Below are positions 16,844-26,781 of a stretch of 64,000 nt of DNA, piece by piece (the stretch's first letter is position 1; each line of letters begins with the position of its first letter). The DNA comes from Cellvibrio sp. KY-YJ-3 (GTDB taxonomy: Bacteria > Pseudomonadota > Gammaproteobacteria > Pseudomonadales > Cellvibrionaceae): positions 868,001 to 932,000 of the forward strand of contig NZ_CP031727.1 of NCBI RefSeq assembly GCF_008806955.1, in the 5' to 3' direction. The notes below the pieces were generated by a model, which saw only the letters and a program-made list of their open reading frames with translations, did not search any database and was not told where the DNA came from. The position numbers and the translations under genes were made by a program.

Positions 16844-17290
16844 TTATAAGATCTTTCTTTCCTCTGCACTAATCTTCACATCGTTAATACTCGCAAAACG
16901 TCGCTGCATTAATCCATTTTCAGCGAACTCCCAATTTTCATTACCATAAGAACGAAACCATTGCCCTTCGGCATCGTGCCATTCATATTCAAAACGCACC
17001 GCAATGCGATTTTCAGTGAATGCCCACAATTCTTTTTTCAGGCGATAATCCAGCTCTTTGTTCCACTTCGCTTGCAAGAATTTAACGATAGATTCACGCC
17101 CGGAAAAAAATTGATCGCGGTTGCGCCACTCACTGTCCGGCGTGTAAGCCAGTGCAACACGTTCGGGGTCGCGGCTATTCCAGGCATCTTCCGCCGCTTG
17201 TACTTTTTTTAGCGCCGTTTCTGCCGTGAATGGAGGAAACGGCGGCCGGGGTACAACGGCTGTTAAATCCACAGCGGATTGCACATTCAT
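16844..17290 (-). CDS. NTF2-like (DUF1348) family protein
   Basis: 148 residues with a nuclear transport factor 2-like fold: '[41 protein letters not shown]', then '[35 protein letters not shown]'. The second stretch is the DUF1348 pattern. NTF2-like proteins are small cone-shaped folds used as enzymes or ligand-binding modules; no catalytic role is assigned. It begins 5 bp after the cynS stop codon, so it is the last gene of the cyanate operon and presumably serves it, perhaps in handling cyanate, carbamate or a related toxic small molecule (inference). Confidence 0.85.
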   Translation of the reverse strand: MNVQSAVDLTAVVPRPPFPPFTAETALKKVQAAEDAWNSRDPERVALAYTPDSEWRNRDQFFSGRESIVKFLQAKWNKELDYRLKKELWAFTENRIAVRFEYEWHDAEGQWFRSYGNENWEFAENGLMQRRFASINDVKISAEERKIL

Positions 17291-17295
17291 AATGA

Positions 17296-17736
17296 TTACC
17301 AGGCTTTGTAGGGCAGGAATTTGCCATTGAGATTGATGACCACCCGATCACCTTTTGGGTTTTCTTCTTTGCCAATTTCCATGGAAAAATCAATCGCGCT
17401 CATAATGCCGTCACCAAATTTTTCGTGAATGATTTCTTTAATTGTCGGGCCGTAAACGCCGATCATTTCATACAAACGATAAATCAACGGATCTTGCGGA
17501 ACATTCGGTTCCCAACTTTTACTGGGGCATTGCATCAATGCAATTTTGGCAGCTTCCGGTAAATCGAACACTTTGCACAGCGCTTCCGCTTTATCCGCCG
17601 GCGCGCTGTTCATGCCCAAACAGACCGAGGTGGTCCACACTGGTGACATGCCAATGCTCTCTGCAACACCTTCCCACGTCAGGTTCATTTTTTGTTTGGC
17701 GATAACAATGGCTTCTACAACGTCTTGCTTTTTCAT
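17296..17736 (-). CDS. cynS: Cyanate hydratase (cyanase)
   Basis: 146 residues from ATG 17736, preceded by TGAGGAAA; the longer frame start at 17760 overlaps cynD and is rejected. Cyanase converts cyanate and bicarbonate to ammonia and CO2 through carbamate. The N-terminal HTH-like helical domain (residues 1-70) precedes the catalytic domain. Arg87, Glu90 ('[11 protein letters not shown]') and Ser113 ('[12 protein letters not shown]') correspond by a constant offset to the E. coli active-site residues Arg96, Glu99 and Ser122 (established for the family). The end 'GKFLPYKAW' resembles the usual cyanase C-terminus. It lies between the transporter ATPase gene and the DUF1348 gene in one operon under the sigma-54 promoter at 21001-21016. 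Confidence 0.97.
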   Translation of the reverse strand: MKKQDVVEAIVIAKQKMNLTWEGVAESIGMSPVWTTSVCLGMNSAPADKAEALCKVFDLPEAAKIALMQCPSKSWEPNVPQDPLIYRLYEMIGVYGPTIKEIIHEKFGDGIMSAIDFSMEIGKEENPKGDRVVINLNGKFLPYKAW

Positions 17737-17746
17737 AGTGGTTTCC

Positions 17747-18631
17747 TCAGGCATTAACAAGTTGATTAACAGGTGTCGATTGCTCGACTGATGGTTGGTC
17801 TAGCGGATTTACACTGATCGGGAATTCATCGCACGCAGAATTTTTAGTAAAGGTTTTTGAGCGCTTCACTAAAAACTCCACCAGATGATTGCGAATGGTG
17901 TAATAACCGGGGTGATGAATTATTTCGGCGCGTTTACGCGGCTTGGGCAAATCCACCACCACCGATTCTGCAATCACCGCGCCCGGCCCATTGCTCATTA
18001 ATAAAATTCGATCCGATAATAAAATGGCTTCATCGATATCGTGGGTAATCATAAAAACCGTTTGGCGAGTTTCGCTGCAGATATTCACTAGCTCGTCTTG
18101 AATCACGCCGCGAGTTAATGCATCCAGGGCGCCAAAGGGTTCGTCGAGTAATAATAATTTTGGTTGGGTAGCAAAGGCGCGAGCGATGGAAACTCGCTGG
18201 CGCATACCGCCGGATAATTGCGCGGGTTTGCGCTGTTCAACACCTTGTAAACCGACCATGGTTAAATAGCGCAAACTATGGGTGCGAACCGCTTCTTTAC
18301 TCCATTGTGGCCAGCGAGCGCGCACACCAAACATCACATTGTCGAGCGCACTTAACCAGGGCAATAGCGAATAATTTTGAAACACCACACCGCGCTCCAA
18401 ACTCGGGCCACTGACTTCGCGGCCATCCATAATCACTACGCCTTCAGTGGGTACATCCAAACCGGCGAGGGTATTCATGATGGTCGATTTGCCGCAGCCC
18501 GAATGGCCAATAATGCAAACGAACTCGCCTTTCTCAATCGTAAAATTGGCTTGCTCAAATACGGTGAGTGTTTCTTGCTTTGATACAAAACGTTTCGCCA
18601 GTTGTTGAACTTGTAAAAAAGATTGGCTCAT
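17747..18631 (-). CDS. cynD: Cyanate/nitrate-type ABC transporter ATP-binding protein
   Basis: 294 residues from ATG 18631 (MSQSFLQVQ), with a GGAG site; the 25 codons upstream in frame overlap the permease gene. Motifs: Walker A 'GHSGCGKST', signature 'LSGGMRQRVSIARA', Walker B 'LLLLDEPFGALD', H-loop 'ITHDIDEA'. It belongs to the NrtD/CynD/SsuB/TauB group of importer ATPases. Position between the permease and cynS, the same gene order as the cyanobacterial cynABDS cluster, argues for cyanate as substrate. A roughly 60-residue C-terminal tail past the usual 'FL...' end is compositionally plain. Confidence 0.9.
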   Translation of the reverse strand: MSQSFLQVQQLAKRFVSKQETLTVFEQANFTIEKGEFVCIIGHSGCGKSTIMNTLAGLDVPTEGVVIMDGREVSGPSLERGVVFQNYSLLPWLSALDNVMFGVRARWPQWSKEAVRTHSLRYLTMVGLQGVEQRKPAQLSGGMRQRVSIARAFATQPKLLLLDEPFGALDALTRGVIQDELVNICSETRQTVFMITHDIDEAILLSDRILLMSNGPGAVIAESVVVDLPKPRKRAEIIHHPGYYTIRNHLVEFLVKRSKTFTKNSACDEFPISVNPLDQPSVEQSTPVNQLVNA

Positions 18632-18635
18632 TCCA

Positions 18636-19463
18636 CTACTCCTCGTATTGGACCAATTTGGTAGCGGCAGTGAGTGCCATATCCAACAACATGCCCACCA
18701 GGCCAATCATCAGGATGGAAAAAATCACACTGGTTAAATCCAGGTTATTCCATTCATTCCACACGTAGTAACCAATCCCGGTTCCACCAACCAACATTTC
18801 GGCAGCGACAATGACCAACCAGGCGATGCCGATAGAAATGCGCATGCCGGTTAAAATAGTCGGTGCCGCTGCCGGTAAAATAACGGTGAACGCCGTGCGT
18901 AAAGGTGATAGCTCATGAGTGCGTGCAACATTGATCCAATCTTCACGTACATTCGCTACACCAAATGCGGTGTTCAATAACATCGGCCAAATGGAACAAA
19001 TAAAAATCACAAAAATTGCCGAGGTTTCTGAATCCTTAATAATGAACAGCGCAAGTGGCATCCACGCCAGGGGTGAGATGGGGCGCAATACTTGAATATA
19101 GGGATTTAATGCGCGGTACATGAGCGGCGACATGCCGATTAAAAATCCCACTGGCAAGGCAATGATTATTGCGAGAAAAAATCCGCTCAGTACGCGATAA
19201 AGTGAATAGCCGAGTTGAATACCTATACCTTTATCGTTGGGGCCCGCATCGTAAAAAGGATTGCGCAGTTCTTCCCACGCGCGCACTAACACCGCCGAGG
19301 GTGGCGGCACGCGCGCTTCTTGTTGCGCACCGCCCATGAGCAATTCATATTCCGATTGCGCTTCACTGGCCGCTGGCGCTTGTGAGGAAAACTCCCACAG
19401 GCCCAGCACCAACACCAGAAAACTCAGCGACACCAGCAGCGCACGCAGGTTAAGTGAACTCAT
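18636..19463 (-). CDS. cynB: Cyanate/nitrate-type ABC transporter permease
   Basis: 275 residues with six predicted transmembrane helices. The BPD_transp_1 core has the EAA-like loop 'NVAREDWINVARTHELSPLRTAFTVILPAA'-type region around residues 170-200, and the segment 'RISIGIAWLVIVAAEMLVGGTGIGYYVWNEWN' typical of NrtB/SsuC/TauC permeases. The N-terminus has one helix and then a soluble insert (about residues 30-70, 'APAASEAQSEYELLMGGAQQEARVPPPSAV'-like; periplasmic by inference) longer than in SsuC. It is spaced 2 bp from the binding-protein gene and 4 bp from the ATPase gene, so it is tightly coupled. Confidence 0.9.
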   Translation of the reverse strand: MSSLNLRALLVSLSFLVLVLGLWEFSSQAPAASEAQSEYELLMGGAQQEARVPPPSAVLVRAWEELRNPFYDAGPNDKGIGIQLGYSLYRVLSGFFLAIIIALPVGFLIGMSPLMYRALNPYIQVLRPISPLAWMPLALFIIKDSETSAIFVIFICSIWPMLLNTAFGVANVREDWINVARTHELSPLRTAFTVILPAAAPTILTGMRISIGIAWLVIVAAEMLVGGTGIGYYVWNEWNNLDLTSVIFSILMIGLVGMLLDMALTAATKLVQYEE

Positions 19464-19465
19464 AT

Positions 19466-20905
19466 TTAACCCCTGCGAATTGGAAAACTATTGATGTATT
19501 CATCCGGCTTGGTGTAATCGAACTCTTTGCCCATGATGAAATAGTTTTTGTTGGTGCTGGTGGGAACGGCATAACCCAGTTCTTTCATCACCTTTTCACA
19601 ATCGGTTGCGAGATAAACCTGACCCGCGATGGTCTGGTAGTCCACTGCGCCTTTGATATATCCCCAGCGCTTCATTTGGCTGAGAATCCATACCGCCATG
19701 GAGTGCCAGGGGAAAGGATCAAAGTCGATGCGGTCGGGCACATTTTTCACCTCACCCAAACCATCGGCGTAGCGGCCCAGCAGCACCTGTTCAATAACTT
19801 GCACGGGTTGGTTGAGATAATTGGCGGGGGCAATCGCGGCGGCAATTTCCTTGCGATTTTCTGCCTTGGAAGAATAATGGGTCGCTTCCACAATCGACTT
19901 GAGCAGCGCGCCATAGGTGTTGGGATTGGTCAGCGCAAATTCCTGGCTGCAGGCAAAAGCGCAACAGGGGTGGCCATCCCAAATATCTTTGGTGAGGGTG
20001 TGGATAAAACCGACTTTTTCCCATACCGCCCGCTGGTTAAAAGGGTCGGGCGAGAGGTAGCCATCGAGGTTACCGGCGCGCAAGTTCGCGACCATTTCCG
20101 GCGGCGGCACTACGCGGATCTGCACATCCTGATCCGGGTCAAGGCCGTGTTCGGCGAGGTAATAACGCAGCAAAAAATTGTGCATGGAAAATTCAAAAGG
20201 CACGCCAAATTTAAACCCCTTCCACTGCTTGGGGTCGCGTTTATCCTTATGGTCTACATGCAACACAATCGCCTGGCCATTGATATTTTCCACCGCCGGC
20301 ATAATGAAATTTTTGGCGGTTGAGCCGATACCTAAACTCATCGCCAGTGGCATGGGCGTCAACATATGCGAGGCATCGTATTCACCGGCGAGGGATTTAT
20401 CGCGCGCCACGGCCCAGCCCGCAGTTTTAATGACCTCCACCTCCAAGCCGTGTTTGGCATAAAAACCCATGGGCTGCGCCATGATAATCGGGGTGGCACA
20501 GGTGATAGGGACAAAACCGACGTTGAGTTTTTTCTTTTCCAGCGGACCGCCCGCTTCTTGCGCCGCCGCTTTAATCGCCGCCATGGGCAGTACCGAGGAG
20601 AGCGCGGCGGCGAGGGTGCCGCCACCTACCGCACGAATAAAACGACGGCGGCCGTGATCGTCCTGATTAAACACCGCGCGCACTATGGCGTTTTCAATAA
20701 CACGATCCATCACCGCTTCGCTGGAACCTAAATCCCCATCCGCCGATATTGAATCCACCCGGGCGTATTGCTCTGCCTGTTGTTCCAAAGCCTGTGAATA
20801 GGCACGGTTATCTGCCCCCAGGCGACAGGTATCGCAATGGCAACCACGCTGGTGAATCAATGAGGTTTCGCTGCTGTATGCATCACCCAAACTTTTATCG
20901 CTCAT
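19466..20905 (-). CDS. cynA: Cyanate/nitrate-type ABC transporter substrate-binding protein with Tat signal
   Basis: 479 residues from ATG 20905, preceded by AAAGGGGG. It belongs to the NrtA/CmpA/CynA family: 'KKLNVGFVPITCATPIIMAQPMGFYAKHGLEVEV' opens the mature two-lobe domain at about residue 125, and 'DGYLSPDPFNQRAVW' and 'GHPCCAFACSQEF' follow. Signs of twin-arginine export are 'GRRRFIRAVGGGTLAAAL' at 85-102. Unusually, 84 residues precede the Tat motif, including 'RGCHCDTCRLG' (20-30), three closely spaced cysteines that could bind metal or sit in the cytoplasm before export. It is first in the operon, 95 bp from the sigma-54 promoter. Substrate assignment to cyanate rests on linkage to cynS. 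Confidence 0.9.
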   Translation of the reverse strand: MSDKSLGDAYSSETSLIHQRGCHCDTCRLGADNRAYSQALEQQAEQYARVDSISADGDLGSSEAVMDRVIENAIVRAVFNQDDHGRRRFIRAVGGGTLAAALSSVLPMAAIKAAAQEAGGPLEKKKLNVGFVPITCATPIIMAQPMGFYAKHGLEVEVIKTAGWAVARDKSLAGEYDASHMLTPMPLAMSLGIGSTAKNFIMPAVENINGQAIVLHVDHKDKRDPKQWKGFKFGVPFEFSMHNFLLRYYLAEHGLDPDQDVQIRVVPPPEMVANLRAGNLDGYLSPDPFNQRAVWEKVGFIHTLTKDIWDGHPCCAFACSQEFALTNPNTYGALLKSIVEATHYSSKAENRKEIAAAIAPANYLNQPVQVIEQVLLGRYADGLGEVKNVPDRIDFDPFPWHSMAVWILSQMKRWGYIKGAVDYQTIAGQVYLATDCEKVMKELGYAVPTSTNKNYFIMGKEFDYTKPDEYINSFPIRRG

Positions 20906-21000
20906 AACGCCCCCTTTGTATGCATGCACGCACCAACACTTGGCGACGCGCTGAATCAATGAAAAATCCGGAACTTGCGTTGACTAGCTACAAGGCTTAT

Positions 21001-21016
21001 TGCGAGCCCCGTGCCA
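21001..21016 (-). promoter_or_regulatory. Sigma-54 promoter of the cyanate operon
   Basis: Read leftward, TGGCACGGGGCTCGCA matches the sigma-54 consensus TGGCACG-N4-TTGCW at every defined position except one (TCGC for TTGC), with correct GG-to-GC spacing. It is about 95 bp upstream of cynA and divergent from a sigma-54 activator gene. Confidence 0.85.
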
Positions 21017-21080
21017 ACCTCTTAATTTTTCGTAATTGACTGATTTTTAAGGGGATTTTTTATTATTACGGGAAACGATA

Positions 21081-21137
21081 ACAACGAAAAATCGTGACTC
21101 ACGAAATTTCGTTCAGCTTGGCACGATTTTTCGTTGT
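21081..21137. promoter_or_regulatory. Large inverted-repeat operator, probable enhancer site for the sigma-54 activator
   Basis: ACAACGAAAAATCGTG (21081-21096) and CACGATTTTTCGTTGT (21122-21137) form a perfect 16-bp inverted repeat. Between them lies a third, fully palindromic site ACGAAATTTCGT (21101-21112). All share ACGAAA-T-TCGT-like halves about 20 bp apart. They lie 65-136 bp upstream of the cyn sigma-54 promoter, the usual distance for enhancer binding, and just before the activator gene, allowing autoregulation. Confidence 0.8.
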
Positions 21138-21195
21138 ATTAGCTGGTGTGTATTCACTCAACCACCACCTACCGCATCCAGCAAGGGGATCCTCT

Positions 21196-22758
21196 GTGAG
21201 CAACCTGCCCTGCCCAGTCCATCACTCCGTCGCGCAGCATCAATCCACTACTGCTATGTCGGCAATTACCCAGGTATTCCAACAATTTGAACAGCAGAAC
21301 CAACTGATCCTGAATGCGGCGGGTGAAGGTATTTATGGTGTGGACGCTGAAGGGCGCGCCACCTTCGTCAACCCGGCGGCGGAGCGGATTCTAGGCTGGA
21401 AGGCGGAGGAACTGATTGGTAACAATATTCATTTGGCGATTCATCACAGCCATAACGACGGCTCGGATTATTGCGTTCAGGACTGCCCGATTTTTGCGGC
21501 GTTTCACGATGGTACGGTGCGCCGTGTGGATGATGAAGTGTTTTGGTGTCGCGATGGCCACCCGGTGCCGGTGGAGTACACCAGTACCCCGATTTTTGAT
21601 CAGGGTAAACGGGTGGGAGCGGTGGTTATTTTTCGTGACGTATCGGAGCGTAAAAGCGCGCAGGAAAAATTGCACTCCACCATGGAAGAATTACGTCTGG
21701 CACTGGAACAGGTTGAACAGCTCAAACACAAACTGGAACTTGAAAATGCCTATCTGCAACAGGAAATCAGTGAGAGTTTCAGCTCCCATCATATTGTGGG
21801 TAAAAGCCATGCTGTGCAGCAGATTAATCACCAAATTCAATTGGTCGCGCCCACGGTAGCCACGGTATTGATTACCGGTGAGTCAGGCACGGGCAAGGAA
21901 TTGATCGCACGCGCTATTCACCGCGCCAGTGAACGCAACCAGCGCCCGTTGATTCGCGTGAATTGTGCGGCTATTCCTCCGGAACTGTTTGAGAGCGAAT
22001 TTTTTGGCCATGTGCGCGGTGCATTTTCCGGCGCCGTGAGCGCACGCATGGGCCGCTTTGAAGTTGCCGATGGCGGCACCCTCTTTCTCGATGAAGTCGG
22101 CGAATTACCACTGGCGTTACAGGGAAAATTATTGCGCGTATTGCAGGATGGAGAATTTGAACGGGTGGGCGAATCTATCACCCGCAAGGTGGATGTGCGG
22201 GTAATAACGGCCACCAATCGTGATTTAAAACAGCGTGTTGAACAGGGTTTATTCCGCGAGGATTTGTATTTTCGCCTGAATGTTTTTCCCATCCGCTCGG
22301 CACCGCTGCGCGAGCGGCTGGAAGATATACCACTGCTGGTTGCGCATTTTTTACAGGCCACCTGCCAGCGGTTTCACAAAACAGCGCTTAAAATTTCCCT
22401 CGCCCAAATCCAACGCCTGCAGGCCTACCACTGGCCAGGTAATATCCGCGAGTTGGAAAACCGCATCGAACGGCAGGTAATTCTCAGCCAGGGCGATAAA
22501 TTAGTACTGGATGACCTCCCGCAATACCAACAAGCCAGCCAACTGCCACTTCAATTAGCGAGCGAGACACTGACCGAACAGGATTGTCGCCAGATGCAAT
22601 ACCAGGCAACGCTGGATGCGTTAGTGCGCACAGGCGGGAAAATTTATGGCGTGGATGGTGCGGCGCAATTACTGGGTATCAAACCCACTACCCTTGCCTC
22701 GCGCTTGAAAAAATTAGGGATAAACCGGCAACAGCTATTGGCTGCGTACCCGCAATAA
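21196..22758 (+). CDS. Sigma-54-dependent transcriptional activator with PAS domain
   Basis: About 520 residues from GTG 21196 (AGGGG 8 bp upstream). A GTG at 21094 would start inside the operator, and ATG 21256 lacks a ribosome-binding site. The PAS domain (about 35-150) includes 'AAGEGIYGVDAEGRATFVNPAAERILGW' and a Cys/His-rich core 'HHSHNDGSDYCVQDCPIF'; a short coiled coil follows (155-195). The AAA+ domain has Walker A 'TGESGTGKE' (about 228), GAFSGA (275-280) in place of the usual sigma-54-contacting GAFTGA, and Walker B 'TLFLDEVGEL'. A Fis-like HTH ends it ('DGAAQLLGIKPTTLASRLKKLGI'). There is no receiver domain, so sensing is probably by the PAS domain. It likely controls cynABDS. Confidence 0.9.
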   Translation: MSNLPCPVHHSVAQHQSTTAMSAITQVFQQFEQQNQLILNAAGEGIYGVDAEGRATFVNPAAERILGWKAEELIGNNIHLAIHHSHNDGSDYCVQDCPIFAAFHDGTVRRVDDEVFWCRDGHPVPVEYTSTPIFDQGKRVGAVVIFRDVSERKSAQEKLHSTMEELRLALEQVEQLKHKLELENAYLQQEISESFSSHHIVGKSHAVQQINHQIQLVAPTVATVLITGESGTGKELIARAIHRASERNQRPLIRVNCAAIPPELFESEFFGHVRGAFSGAVSARMGRFEVADGGTLFLDEVGELPLALQGKLLRVLQDGEFERVGESITRKVDVRVITATNRDLKQRVEQGLFREDLYFRLNVFPIRSAPLRERLEDIPLLVAHFLQATCQRFHKTALKISLAQIQRLQAYHWPGNIRELENRIERQVILSQGDKLVLDDLPQYQQASQLPLQLASETLTEQDCRQMQYQATLDALVRTGGKIYGVDGAAQLLGIKPTTLASRLKKLGINRQQLLAAYPQ

Positions 22759-22784
22759 AAAAGGGGCTAATTAGCCCCTTTTTT
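22757..22784. terminator. Bidirectional intrinsic terminator
   Basis: AAAAAAGGGGCTAA / TTAGCCCCTTTTTT, a perfect 28-bp palindrome touching the activator's stop codon. It also lies just past the stop of the small minus-strand gene. Confidence 0.95.
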
Positions 22785-22792
22785 AATTCGTT

Positions 22793-22954
22793 TTAGCCAT
22801 GTTTTTTATGCGCACGGCGGTCGCCCTGGCGGCGATCCCTGGGGATGTCCTGCGGGATGCCTTTATGCTGTTGGCGACGATCATGGCTCTGACGTTCTTC
22901 CAGAGCATCTTCAATTTGCGTTAGCAGTACCTTAGGTGTCTTTACTTCTGTCAT
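22793..22954 (-). CDS. Small basic hypothetical protein
   Basis: A 53-residue frame (MTEVKTPKVLLTQIEDALEE ... ending RRAHKKHG), found by reading the minus strand. The first 20 residues predict an amphipathic helix. The rest is Arg/Gln/His/Lys-rich and includes 'DRRQQHKGIP' and 'RDRRQGDRR', suggesting a nucleic-acid-binding or ribosome-associated small protein (inference). The frame ends 9 bp before a terminator palindrome shared with the convergent activator gene. The ribosome-binding site is weak (GACGGAT region). It lies downstream of gyrB in the same direction, with gyrB's terminator between, so it has its own promoter if real. Confidence 0.6.
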   Translation of the reverse strand: MTEVKTPKVLLTQIEDALEERQSHDRRQQHKGIPQDIPRDRRQGDRRAHKKHG

Positions 22955-23079
22955 CGTTAAATCCGTCTCACTAAGCAGTTAATTCAAGGGTGGATCGCTG
23001 TTATTACGACTTCTGTATTATTGTAGACCAGCTTGAAATTCATTTTTGGGATTATGGAAGTTTTCTTATTTCATTTTTT

Positions 23080-23113
23080 AATAAGAAAAGCCGAATCCTT
23101 GCGAATTCGGCTT
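23080..23113 (-). terminator. gyrB terminator
   Basis: Read leftward: AAGCCGAAT, 8-base loop, ATTCGGCTT, then TTCTTATT. It lies 37 bp after the gyrB stop codon. Confidence 0.85.
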
Positions 23114-23149
23114 CGGGAAACCTTAATTTAAATACTATTATAGTATAAA

Positions 23150-25591
<2,442 letters not shown>

Positions 25592-25620
25592 TCAGTAGCG
25601 ATCAGCAACAGGCTGATGAC

Positions 25621-26745
25621 TTATTCATTCAATCCAGAAACCAGAACTTCACTGATTTCTTTTACCCTTCCCTGTTCCACGTGGAACATTTTAGGGATTA
25701 GGTTTTCTATATCACGCCAACTGGATAAAAGTGCTTCCTGTTCAACACCAGTGATAAAAATCTGGGTTTGCATCGCATGAAGCCAATGCACCAACAGTTT
25801 GCGATGTTTTTCATCCAACTCAGCCGGTAAATCATCCACGAGATAAATAGACTTACGCCCTGTCATACGGCTAAACACATAACCTTGGGCGATCTTTAAT
25901 GCACAGACCAGTAACTTTTGTTGGCCACGAGATAGCAATTCAGCTGCGTCTTGACCATTCACCGTTATTTTTAAATCTGCCCTGTGGCTTCCCATCTGGG
26001 TATACCCCAGACGCTGATCCCGTTCAAAACCCTCGGCGAGTATATCGCTATAGTCTCGCTCTTTATCCCAGCCGCGATAATAACTGAGCTTGATGCCCTC
26101 CACCTTAACAAACTCATGCAGCAGCTCGGAAAGGTTAGATTCAAACTCCGCCATGCAGGCAGTACGTAACTCATGTATTTTTTCAGTGAGAATGACTAAT
26201 TCCTGATCCCAACTGGCTAATTCAAAGCGGTCTATTCTATCACGCCGCAACAGGCTATTGCGGTGTTTGAGGCAACGTTGAATAGCCTTCCATGCGGGAT
26301 AGAATTGAGGTTCCACGTGGAACACCAACCAATCGATAAACTGTCGACGAACCTTGGGGCTGCCTTCCAATAATAAAAAAGTATCGGAATTAATAACTTG
26401 AACAGGCAGATAAGCCGCAAGGTCAGCTGCAGAGGAAACAATCGCTCCATTGGCTTTGAAGCTGGCTTCGCCATCCATTGAGCGGGTAATACCAATGGGT
26501 ACCTCTGAATGGTCATCGGTATGCACACGACCAAACACGGTAAAGGCTTGTTGTTGATGGCGGATTAGGGGTTTGTGTTTATGGCTACGGAAAGATCGAC
26601 CTAAAGCCAAGAGGTTTATAGCTTCCAGAATACTAGTTTTACCCGAGCCGTTTTCACCAAAGATGAGATTCACCTGCGCCGAGGGAAGGATATCAACCCC
26701 TTCAAGATTGCGCAGGTTTTGAATAAAAAGACGTTTGAGGGTCAT
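25621..26745 (-). CDS. recF: DNA replication and repair protein RecF
   Basis: 374 residues, an SMC-like ATPase that helps load RecA at single-strand gaps with RecO and RecR. Walker A 'FGENGSGKTSILEAI' is at about residue 31, the signature region is 'LLSRGQQKLLVCALKIAQG', and Walker B is 'IYLVDDLPAELD'. Length and end are normal for the family. Two palindromic parS sites (25673-25688 and 26310-26323) are embedded in the coding sequence, encoding the 'FHVEQ' and 'FHVEP' peptides. It starts 36 bp after dnaN. Confidence 0.97.
   Translation of the reverse strand: MTLKRLFIQNLRNLEGVDILPSAQVNLIFGENGSGKTSILEAINLLALGRSFRSHKHKPLIRHQQQAFTVFGRVHTDDHSEVPIGITRSMDGEASFKANGAIVSSAADLAAYLPVQVINSDTFLLLEGSPKVRRQFIDWLVFHVEPQFYPAWKAIQRCLKHRNSLLRRDRIDRFELASWDQELVILTEKIHELRTACMAEFESNLSELLHEFVKVEGIKLSYYRGWDKERDYSDILAEGFERDQRLGYTQMGSHRADLKITVNGQDAAELLSRGQQKLLVCALKIAQGYVFSRMTGRKSIYLVDDLPAELDEKHRKLLVHWLHAMQTQIFITGVEQEALLSSWRDIENLIPKMFHVEQGRVKEISEVLVSGLNE
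25673..25688. other. parS: parS centromere-like site 1 (inside recF)
   Basis: TGTTCCACGTGGAACA, a perfect 16-bp palindrome matching the bacterial parS consensus bound by ParB (Pseudomonas form). It lies about 13 kb from parB and 4 kb from the dnaA-rpmH gap. Confidence 0.95.
26310..26323. other. parS: parS centromere-like site 2 (inside recF)
   Basis: GTTCCACGTGGAAC, a perfect 14-bp palindrome; the 16-mer differs from site 1 by one base (first base G for T). It lies 637 bp from site 1. Confidence 0.93.
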
Positions 26746-26781
26746 ATGACCGGCAGGAATGGCTTATACCAATGGCCTCTC

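Noticed and set aside
19454-20323. 289-codon plus-strand open frame opposite cynA
   Set aside because: It is antisense to a gene with clear NrtA/CynA motifs and has no ribosome-binding site or recognisable domain.
21119-21134. Second sigma-54-like sequence TGGCACG-ATTT-TTCGT on the plus strand
   Set aside because: It lacks the invariant GC of the -12 element and coincides with the right arm of the operator repeat, which explains the match.
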